Shown: positions 6,894 to 12,698 of the stretch, piece by piece | Layout: each line of letters begins with the position of its first letter | How positions within the stretch are numbered: position 1 is the stretch's first letter | Source: Candidatus Bipolaricaulota bacterium | Lineage (GTDB): Bacteria; Bipolaricaulota; Bipolaricaulia; RBG-16-55-9; DRXL01 | Direction of reading: 5' to 3' | NCBI GenBank assembly: GCA_026414955.1 | Contig: JAOAIA010000004.1 | Location: forward strand, 22,563 to 37,414 | Length of the DNA: 14,852 bases | Program-made: the position numbers and the translations under genes | Notes under the pieces: model-generated | Databases searched by the model: none | What the model was told of the DNA's origin: nothing | What the model saw: only the letters and a program-made list of their open reading frames with translations

Positions 6894-7343
6894 TCAGCTC
6901 CTCTGAAACTCCCACAGCGGGAGAACCCATCTGTCGGGCATAGCATTGATCAACCGTTCATCAGCCGTGATGAGCTTCGTCTTCAAGTGCTCAGCCAATG
7001 CTATGTACGTCGTATCATAGGTGCTGGGACGACGATATGCAAACGCCAGCTCGAGGATGCGGGATGCAAGATGGTTTGTCTCTTCCAAAGAGATATGCAA
7101 ACTTTGGAAGAGCTTCCACACCTCCAGGGCTTCTTGCTGAGTTAGTCTGGATGTGCGCCCTCCTTTGCCCCGCACAGCAATGTATAACCCGTTGAGGATC
7201 TCATCCGCGAGCAGTACAGGCGCGCAAAGCCGCAGCTGCCCATCTTGATAGCGATCGAGAAGAGCGTCGGCTTGGTCTTGATAAGGTTCTTCAGGGAGCC
7301 ATGCCGCTAATAGAGCGCTCGCATCGATCACAAACGTCTTCAT
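6894..7343 (-). CDS. vapC: PIN-domain toxin ribonuclease, VapC-like
   Basis: A 149-residue PIN-domain protein, the predicted toxin of a type II toxin-antitoxin pair. The acidic residues of a PIN active site are visible: Asp7 (FVIDASAL), Glu48 (LADEILNGL), Asp110 (STYDTTYIALAE) and Asp128 (LITADERLIN). They bind Mg2+ or Mn2+ for RNA cleavage; typical VapC targets are initiator tRNA or the rRNA sarcin-ricin loop, but the target here cannot be told. The ATG overlaps the antitoxin stop in an ATGA junction, so translation is coupled. Length is slightly above the usual 130-140 residues, with the extra in the middle (about 55-70). All catalytic positions are present, so it is probably functional. 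Confidence 0.92.
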   Translation of the reverse strand: MKTFVIDASALLAAWLPEEPYQDQADALLDRYQDGQLRLCAPVLLADEILNGLYIAVRGKGGRTSRLTQQEALEVWKLFQSLHISLEETNHLASRILELAFAYRRPSTYDTTYIALAEHLKTKLITADERLINAMPDRWVLPLWEFQRS

Positions 7344-7600
7344 GGACGCTCCTCCAGAAGCTTGCGAGCCTCCGCAGCAAGCTCCTGTGCCTTGACCCCA
7401 GCGGCCTTCCAGCGTCCGCGCAACTCGCGCAGCCGGGCCACTGCCAGACGGCGCTCGATCTGCTCGTACTCAGCCTCTGCAATCAGGCGTGCTGCAGGGT
7501 GTCGGTCCTTCGTAATGATGACTTGTTCTCCAGCCTCCACCTCACGTACAAGCTGAGTGAGCTTGTTCTTTGCCTCAGCTATAGAGACGACCTTAGCCAT
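7340..7600 (-). CDS. Phd/YefM-family antitoxin
   Basis: An 86-residue antitoxin for the adjacent PIN toxin. The N-terminal 40 residues carry the Phd/YefM pattern: MAKVVSIAEAKNKLTQLV, then VEAGEQVIITKDRHPAARL, a DNA-binding dimer fold. The C-terminal half is charged and helical (ERRLAVARLRELRGRW...), the part that normally wraps the toxin. The ATG at 7600 is chosen: AGGTGA (7606-7611) lies five bases upstream, and the protein then begins at the conserved start. An in-frame GTG three codons earlier falls inside that site. A sigma-70-like promoter and a perfect 10-base inverted repeat cover the start region, consistent with autorepression by the antitoxin or the toxin-antitoxin complex. Confidence 0.92.
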   Translation of the reverse strand: MAKVVSIAEAKNKLTQLVREVEAGEQVIITKDRHPAARLIAEAEYEQIERRLAVARLRELRGRWKAAGVKAQELAAEARKLLEERP

Positions 7601-7619
7601 AGCTATCACCTATGGCTAA
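7593..7619. promoter_or_regulatory. Palindromic operator of the toxin-antitoxin operon
   Basis: TTAGCCATAG (7593-7602) and CTATGGCTAA (7610-7619) are a perfect 10-base inverted repeat with a seven-base spacer. It spans the antitoxin start codon and ribosome binding site and reaches the last base of the -10 element. A weaker second pair, AGCTAT (7601-7606) and ATAGCT (7624-7629), is nested with it. Phd/YefM antitoxins usually bind such palindromes to repress their own operon; binding here is inferred. Confidence 0.75.
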
Positions 7620-7647
7620 TTCTATAGCTGCGCTCTTGAGATGTCAA
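7619..7647 (-). promoter_or_regulatory. Sigma-70-type promoter of the toxin-antitoxin operon
   Basis: On the minus strand a consensus TTGACA (7642-7647) is followed after exactly 17 bases by TAGAAT (7619-7624), five of six matches to the -10 consensus. The expected transcription start is near 7612, so the leader is only about 12 bases, with AGGTGA at its very 5' end. The -35 lies seven bases beyond the stop of the FadN-like gene, so the pair can be expressed independently of that operon. Confidence 0.75.
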
Positions 7648-7653
7648 GCTCGC

Positions 7654-10062
7654 TTAGTTCCGCAGCGGCCTCCCTGTCGCAAGCATATGTTGAATACGCT
7701 CTTGGGTCTTCTGCGTCCCGCAGAGCGAGAGGAACTCCTCGCGCTCTAGATCGAGCATCTGCTGCTCGGTCAGCTCTGTCCCCGGCGGAACGTCGCCACC
7801 CGTGAGCACCCGCGCGAGCTTCTGCGCCATCAGCGCCTCGTGATCAGTAATGCGCTTGGCCCACTGGAAGTTCTTGATCGCAATCTGCAGCGCCGCGTAG
7901 CCGCTGCGCCCGGTGACTTTGAGCTTTCTCGGCCTTGGTGGCTCATAGCCCATCATCGCCATCGATAAAACGTCGTTCTTGGCGTCAGCGATCAGACGAT
8001 CTCTGTTCATGGTGATCTTGTCGTCACGGCGCAGGAAGCCGAACTTTCGCGCTTCTTTCGCGCTGGTCGCGACTTTCGCCAAGCCGATCAGCTCAAAAAC
8101 GCGCTGCAAGAACGGGAAGAGATCAATATTGGCTGCGTCTTCCGGGAGATTTTCTAGTTGCCGCGCCCACAGCTCTTTGCACCCTCCGGCCGCAGGGATG
8201 ACCCCGACGCCAAACTCCACTTGGCCTATATATAGCTCGCAGTGCGCCCGCACACGCGGACAGTGCAAGACGATCTCCGCGCCACCGCCCAGCGTCATGT
8301 TGAACGGCGCCGCGACGACGGGCTTCTCAAAGTATTTGATCGCCATATTGGCGTCTTGGAATGCCTTGACCATCTGCTCGAGTTGTTGCCACGCCCCGCT
8401 CTGGATCGCCCCCAGCACTAGCCCAATGTTGGCCCCGACAGAGAAATTCTGGCCTTCATTTCCGATCACTAAGCCGACAAAGCCGCGCGCGCGGACTTCT
8501 TCTAAAGATGCGCTGAGCATCTCGATGATGTCGGCGTCTATGGCGTTCATATACGTGTGAAACTCCAGACACGCCACGCCATCGCCCAGGTCTATCAGTG
8601 ACGTCCCTGGCGTCTCTCTGATCACGCGCTTCTTGTCTTCTTTCAGTTCAGAGAGCACGAGCACACCCACGGGCCTGGGAAGCTCGCGATACGCCTTCGC
8701 GTGCACGTCAAAATAGAGCTTCTTGCTCTCTCTCTTCTGATAGAAGCTCTCCCCGTGCGCCAAGAGATCTGCGACGATCTTGGGAATCTGCTTGCCCTCG
8801 CGCTTCATGCGCTCGACGGATTCTTTGACGCCGATGGCATCCCAGGTCTCAAACAGCCCGAGATCCCAGTTGAACCCCCACTTCATGGCGTTGTCAATCG
8901 AATAGATATTATCGGAGATCTCCGGGATGAGCCGCGCGGCATAGAGCAGCGTCTCTGAGAGTACTTTCCAGGCAATGCGCCCAGCGCGGTCGTCGGAGTA
9001 GACGACGGCTTTGATCTTGTCTCCTACTGTCGCTTGCTGGCTCGCCTTCGAGAGCGACGGATAATCGAACTTCTCTTGAGGACGATAATCTAAAGTCTTA
9101 TAGTCGAAGACCCAGAACTCACGCTTGCCGTTGCCGGCCTTCTCTTGATAAAAACCCTTGCCGGTCTTGCGCCCCAACAGCCCACGCTCCAGCATCTTCT
9201 GGGCAAATTCGGGCAGACGATAGACCTCGCGCATGGGGTCGTTAGGCAAATTCTCATAGATGTTCTTCATCACGTCGGCCATGACATCGAGACCGACTAA
9301 GTCGACGGTGCGAAAGACGGCGCTCTTGGGGCGGCCCAACGATGGCCCGAAGATCGCGTCAATCTCCTCGATCTTGTAGTCTTCCTCGAGCATCGCTTTG
9401 AGCAAGTACGAGATCCCGAAGATCCCGATTCTGTTAGCGATGAAGTTGGGCGTATCTTTCGCTAAGACGACCCCTTTGCCCAGACGTTTCTCGGCGAAGT
9501 CCATCATAAACTTTAGGATTGCCGGGTCGGTCTCCTCGCCGGGGACGATCTCTAGGAGCTTCATATAGCGCACGGGGTTGAAGAAGTGCGTGATGAGCGT
9601 GTGTTTCTTCAGCTCCGGCGACGATTTTTGCGTAATGGCTTTGAGGGCGATCCCCGACGTGTTGGAGCTGACGATAGAGTCTTTCTTTCTGAACTTTTCG
9701 ATCTTGGCGAACGTCTCTTGTTTGACGTCAAGGCGCTCGAAGACGGCCTCGACGATCCAGTCGGCTTCGCTCAAGCGATCTAAGTTATCCTCGACATTGC
9801 CGACGGTGATGAGCTGGGCGTCGTTGGGGTCATAGAAGAGCGCGGGGCTGGCTTTGAGCGCTCTCTGCAACCCCGCGTTGACGATCCTGTTTCTCACGGC
9901 GGGGTCGTGCAGCGTCAGACCCTTGGACTTCTCTTCTGGAGTGAGCTCTTTGGGGACGATATCCAAGAGATGGACTTTGATACCCACGCCCGCCAAGAGC
10001 GCCGCGATCCCGCTCCCCATCGTGCCCGCGCCTAAGACCGCTGCTGTCTTGATCTCACGCAT
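7654..10062 (-). CDS. fadN: Fused 3-hydroxyacyl-CoA dehydrogenase / enoyl-CoA hydratase (FadN-like)
   Basis: An 802-residue bifunctional beta-oxidation enzyme in which the dehydrogenase comes first, as in Bacillus FadN and archaeal fusions, and opposite to E. coli FadB. The NAD site GAGTMGSG is at residues 11-18 with Asp34 after the second strand; catalytic His159 and Glu171 lie in THFFNPVRYMKLLEIVPG; ANRIG follows. The crotonase domain occupies about 485-660: oxyanion-hole segment FSVGANI (540-546), LGGGAEI with Glu596, and GQVEFGVGVIPAAGG with Glu616, so both catalytic glutamates are kept. It hydrates enoyl-CoA and oxidises L-3-hydroxyacyl-CoA. The ATG at 10062 has AAAGGGGG nine bases upstream, overlapping the thiolase stop; an in-frame GTG two codons earlier is only three bases from that site. 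The thiolase gene ends 15 bases upstream, so they form one operon. Confidence 0.95.
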   Translation of the reverse strand: MREIKTAAVLGAGTMGSGIAALLAGVGIKVHLLDIVPKELTPEEKSKGLTLHDPAVRNRIVNAGLQRALKASPALFYDPNDAQLITVGNVEDNLDRLSEADWIVEAVFERLDVKQETFAKIEKFRKKDSIVSSNTSGIALKAITQKSSPELKKHTLITHFFNPVRYMKLLEIVPGEETDPAILKFMMDFAEKRLGKGVVLAKDTPNFIANRIGIFGISYLLKAMLEEDYKIEEIDAIFGPSLGRPKSAVFRTVDLVGLDVMADVMKNIYENLPNDPMREVYRLPEFAQKMLERGLLGRKTGKGFYQEKAGNGKREFWVFDYKTLDYRPQEKFDYPSLSKASQQATVGDKIKAVVYSDDRAGRIAWKVLSETLLYAARLIPEISDNIYSIDNAMKWGFNWDLGLFETWDAIGVKESVERMKREGKQIPKIVADLLAHGESFYQKRESKKLYFDVHAKAYRELPRPVGVLVLSELKEDKKRVIRETPGTSLIDLGDGVACLEFHTYMNAIDADIIEMLSASLEEVRARGFVGLVIGNEGQNFSVGANIGLVLGAIQSGAWQQLEQMVKAFQDANMAIKYFEKPVVAAPFNMTLGGGAEIVLHCPRVRAHCELYIGQVEFGVGVIPAAGGCKELWARQLENLPEDAANIDLFPFLQRVFELIGLAKVATSAKEARKFGFLRRDDKITMNRDRLIADAKNDVLSMAMMGYEPPRPRKLKVTGRSGYAALQIAIKNFQWAKRITDHEALMAQKLARVLTGGDVPPGTELTEQQMLDLEREEFLSLCGTQKTQERIQHMLATGRPLRN

Positions 10063-10077
10063 GATCACTTGCCCCCT

Positions 10078-11226
10078 TTAGAGTCTCTCGAAGACCGCGG
10101 CCATCCCCTGGCCGCCCCCCACGCACATCGTCACCACGCCAAATTGCGCATCGCGTCTGGGCATCTCATGCACCAGCGTCACGAGCAGCCGACATCCCGA
10201 CGACCCCAGGGCGTGCCCCAGCGCAATCGCGCCCCCGTTTACGTTGATCTTCTCCATCGGCAGATCCAACTCTCGAATGACTGCCAGGGCTTGTGCGGCA
10301 AACGCTTCGTTGAACTCAAAGAGATCTATATCGCTGAGCGAGAGCTTCGCTCTCTGGAGGGCTTTGGGAATCGCATAGACCGGGCCGATGCCCATGATCT
10401 CCGGGCGAACGCCCGCCGCCGCCGCGGAGACGAACCGCGCCATCGGCTTCAATCCTAACGAGCGTGCTTTTTGCTTCGACGCGAGGAGCACCGCTGAAGC
10501 CCCGTCCGTCAACGGCGACGAATTGCCCGCCGTTACCGTGCCTCCTTCCTTGAAGACCGGTTTAAGCTGGGCCAACGCTTCGAGCGTCGTGTCGGCACGG
10601 ATCGTCTCGTCCACCGTGTGGGTGATCGTCTTGCCGTCTACTGTCACTGTGAGCGGGACGATCTCGTCCTTGAAGCGCCCTTCTGTGGTTGCACGCACGG
10701 CTTTCATGTGTGACTCATACGCGAACTTATCCTGCGCTTCGCGCGAAATCTTGAACTTTTCCGCCAGATTCTCCGCGGTGATCCCCATCGGCGTGTAGAC
10801 CTCGGGGAACTCTTGGGCGAGAATCGGGTTCGGTCGAGGCGTGTAGCCCCCCATCGGCACCATGCTCATCGATTCGACTCCACCAGCGATAATCAGATCG
10901 GCGTCGCCGTAGGCGATGGCATAGCAGCCGTTGACGACCGACTCCAACCCCGACGCGCAGAAACGATTGATCGTGCACGCGGGCACGATCTCCGGAATCT
11001 TGGCTAAGAACTGAGCGATGCGGGCGACGTTCATGCCCTGTTCGGCCTCGGGCATGGCGCAGCCCAAGCGAATATCGTCGATCTCTTTGGGGTCAACGCC
11101 GGTGCGCTCAACGAGGGCTTTCAAGACGGCCGCAGCAAACTCATCCGGGCGTGTCTCCTTCAAGACGCCCCGGCCCGCTCGGCCCACGGCACATCGGACA
11201 GCTCCAGCGATCACGACTTCGCGCAT
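10078..11226 (-). CDS. fadA: Acetyl-CoA C-acyltransferase (thiolase)
   Basis: A 382-residue thiolase that cleaves 3-oxoacyl-CoA with CoA, the last step of beta-oxidation, or runs in reverse. Active-site residues are present: nucleophile Cys90 (INRFCASGLE), the NEAFAAQ motif, His338 (GGAIALGHALGSSG) and Cys368 (CVGGGQGMA). VESMSMVPMGG and TAGNSSPLTDGA are also typical. Pairing with a FadN-like fusion gives a FadA role, although acetoacetyl-CoA thiolase cannot be excluded by motif. The ATG at 11226 follows a complete AAAGGAGGT site (11231-11239); ten extra upstream codons in the same frame run into the ribosome binding site and the repeat, and are rejected. The 81-base gap to the DsbA-like gene upstream is mostly a family A repeat. 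Confidence 0.95.
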   Translation of the reverse strand: MREVVIAGAVRCAVGRAGRGVLKETRPDEFAAAVLKALVERTGVDPKEIDDIRLGCAMPEAEQGMNVARIAQFLAKIPEIVPACTINRFCASGLESVVNGCYAIAYGDADLIIAGGVESMSMVPMGGYTPRPNPILAQEFPEVYTPMGITAENLAEKFKISREAQDKFAYESHMKAVRATTEGRFKDEIVPLTVTVDGKTITHTVDETIRADTTLEALAQLKPVFKEGGTVTAGNSSPLTDGASAVLLASKQKARSLGLKPMARFVSAAAAGVRPEIMGIGPVYAIPKALQRAKLSLSDIDLFEFNEAFAAQALAVIRELDLPMEKINVNGGAIALGHALGSSGCRLLVTLVHEMPRRDAQFGVVTMCVGGGQGMAAVFERL

Positions 11227-11249
11227 AGAAACCTCCTTTGTCTTGGCTC

Positions 11250-11301
11250 CCCTCACCCCTCCCCCCTCTCCCTCGCAGGGGAGAGGGGCCGGGGGTGAGG
11301 G
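11250..11301. repeat. GC-rich palindromic repeat, family A, copy 2 (most complete)
   Basis: A nested palindrome: outer arms CCCTCACCCC (11250-11259) and GGGGTGAGGG (11292-11301) and inner arms CCCCTCTCCC (11263-11272) and GGGAGAGGGG (11279-11288), both pairs exact, with a six-base loop TCGCAG. It fills the space between the dsbA-like stop and the thiolase ribosome binding site. It could fold in RNA as a long stem, but there is no U tract for an intrinsic terminator. Confidence 0.93.
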
Positions 11302-11307
11302 TGGACC

Positions 11308-12051
11308 TTACTTCTCTCGCTTTGCAAGTTCCGCGTCGATCATGGCTTTGAATTTCTCATAGGGCCATGCTCCGACCAACGGGCGCCCATTGATGAAGAA
11401 GAGCGGCGTCCCGATGGAACGGGGCTTTTCGGCTTCCGGGACCTGCGCCAAGAGATCGTTCAAGATCTTCCGGTCCTTTTCGATTTCGGCCTTGGCCCAC
11501 TCCGAATCTAGGCAGCTTGCAAACGTCTCGACGTTCAACCCAAACTCCTGAGCGAGGGTCTTCAGCGCCTCCGCATCGAGCTGCCCCCTCCCCTCTTCGA
11601 AGATCACATAGAAGAGCCGGTCATGATACTCCCAGAAGTGCCCTTGAGCATGGGCACACTCGCCCGCTTGCGCGGCAAGCTGCGCGACTGCTCCATGCAC
11701 GACCAAATTATGAAAGACGTACTTGACCAGCCCTGGGCGAATGTACTCTTCATCAATCTTGGGGAACGTTTGCCACAGATGTCGAGCGCAATAGGGGCAA
11801 TAGAACTCGGCGAACTCAGCGATCGTCACGGGGGCATCAGCGACGCCCTTGGTCGGCTGCTCCGGAGGGGATGGGGCAGGCTCTGAAGGTTGCTGAGGCT
11901 GTTCTTGTTGTGTTGGTGGAGCCGGTACAGTCGTCGTCTCTTGAGCGGGGGGCTTAGCCGGGCGCGACGAGATCCAATTGATGGCGATCAGCGCTCCGAC
12001 GGCGACAATCGCGAGAATCACGATCCAGACGATAGGGTTTTTCGCAGACAT
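11308..12051 (-). CDS. Membrane-anchored DsbA-like thioredoxin-fold protein
   Basis: A 247-residue exported thiol oxidoreductase. An uncleaved-looking N-terminal membrane segment (residues about 8-27) is followed by a Pro/Gln/Glu-rich linker (about 30-68) and a DsbA-type thioredoxin domain (about 70-245). The active site is FYCPYCARH with Cys85 and Cys88; the cis-proline loop is GTPLFFINGRPL. Two further cysteines (in GECAHAQGHFWEY and ASCLDSEW) lie in the helical insertion and may pair. The protein likely forms or rearranges disulfides in secreted proteins, tethered to the outer face of the membrane. The ATG at 12051 has an AAAGGAGA site that overlaps the TGA of the upstream lipoprotein gene, so the two are translationally coupled. 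This suggests, but does not prove, a functional pair. Confidence 0.92.
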   Translation of the reverse strand: MSAKNPIVWIVILAIVAVGALIAINWISSRPAKPPAQETTTVPAPPTQQEQPQQPSEPAPSPPEQPTKGVADAPVTIAEFAEFYCPYCARHLWQTFPKIDEEYIRPGLVKYVFHNLVVHGAVAQLAAQAGECAHAQGHFWEYHDRLFYVIFEEGRGQLDAEALKTLAQEFGLNVETFASCLDSEWAKAEIEKDRKILNDLLAQVPEAEKPRSIGTPLFFINGRPLVGAWPYEKFKAMIDAELAKREK

Positions 12052-12063
12052 GATCGTCTCCTT

Positions 12064-12525
12064 TCACTCTTCGATCTTAATCGGTAGCCCAGCGTTCTGC
12101 CAGGCAGTGATGCCTTTGATCTGCACCACTCCCTCCCAAAACGGCTCCGGCTCATCGTCACGGTAGAGCCGCACCGTATACACCCCTGGATTGAGATGAT
12201 AGATCGTCACCGAGAGATCGCGCGGGCACAGACAGCGACACGCTTCTCCCGGTTGCTCCCGCTCAAATACTTCAATGGTGTTGGCTTTGAGGACGACCTC
12301 CAGCGCTGTCGTCAAGCAGCAATTTGTGAGCGCGTTGCGATGGAGTATGACGAGATTACGCCCATTCACGTGTAACTCGACGTCAGCATCAGGAGAAGTT
12401 GGTTGCTGGACTGCTTTGCAGGAACTCTGGGACGATTGCCCAACGATGGGACGGATTGAGGGCTGACACCCTCCCACAAGAAAAGCAAGGACCAGCACGC
12501 AGCTCAACACTCCTCGCCGGTGCAT
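12064..12525 (-). CDS. Putative lipoprotein with paired and CxCxC cysteines, function unknown
   Basis: A 153-residue protein with a lipoprotein signal peptide: MHRR, hydrophobic core (about 6-18) and lipobox LVGGC, with Cys20 as the lipid site. The mature part is small and predicted mostly beta. It carries a CC pair at Cys69-Cys70 (ALTNCCLT), a CRCLC cluster (Cys96, 98, 100) and Cys36. Segments such as LNPGVYTVRLYRD look like an immunoglobulin-like or jelly-roll domain. I do not recognise a named family. The start at 12525 has AGGGAGGT about five bases upstream; the 22 extra residues of the longer frame are encoded by the hairpin and have no signal character. Its stop overlaps the DsbA-like gene's ribosome binding site. 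The cysteines could bind metal or be substrates of that neighbour; both ideas are inference. Confidence 0.85.
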   Translation of the reverse strand: MHRRGVLSCVLVLAFLVGGCQPSIRPIVGQSSQSSCKAVQQPTSPDADVELHVNGRNLVILHRNALTNCCLTTALEVVLKANTIEVFEREQPGEACRCLCPRDLSVTIYHLNPGVYTVRLYRDDEPEPFWEGVVQIKGITAWQNAGLPIKIEE

Positions 12526-12545
12526 GGTCCGACCTCCCTTCACCC

Positions 12546-12600
12546 TGAAGCGTTTTGATGCGACCACTGATCGAGAACAATGCTGCATCAAAACGCTTCA
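12546..12600. repeat. 16-base perfect inverted repeat upstream of the lipoprotein gene
   Basis: TGAAGCGTTTTGATGC (12546-12561) and its exact complement GCATCAAAACGCTTCA (12585-12600) flank a 23-base loop. TTCACCCTG is found as a direct repeat at 12539-12547 and 12597-12605, partly overlapping the arms. The structure abuts a family A repeat. No T tract follows on either strand, so it is not a typical terminator. It may be a small mobile element, an operator or an RNA stem in the leader of the lipoprotein-dsbA unit. Confidence 0.85.
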
Positions 12601-12649
12601 CCCTGTCCCCTCTCCCCTCTGAGGGAGAGGGGAGCACAGGGATGAGGGT
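12600..12649. repeat. GC-rich palindromic repeat, family A, copy 3
   Basis: Inner arms CCCCTCTCCC (12607-12616) and GGGAGAGGGG (12623-12632) are exact, extended by one T-A pair, with the loop CTCTGA. The outer arms are diverged (CCCTGT and ACAGGG, then GATGAGGG). It lies between the transporter stop and the lipoprotein start and directly follows the 16-base inverted repeat. The remaining bases up to 12698 show nothing further. Confidence 0.88.
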
Positions 12650-12698
12650 CTCTCTTATATTTTGCTCGATAAGAGAGTCTTTGTGCAAACTGAGACTC

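Noticed and set aside
7979..8560. 193-residue plus-strand ORF opposite the FadN-like gene
   Set aside because: It is antisense to the crotonase domain, which has clear catalytic motifs in its own frame; the plus frame shows no recognisable protein pattern.
11250..11301. Intrinsic terminator after the dsbA-like gene
   Set aside because: The stem is strong but there is no U tract after it on either strand, and the same sequence recurs inside a reading frame at 6731-6793, so it is better described as a dispersed repeat.
12526..12591. 22-residue N-terminal extension of the lipoprotein
   Set aside because: It is encoded by the inverted repeat, carries no signal features and would displace the lipoprotein signal peptide. 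The internal ATG at 12525 has a clear ribosome site.
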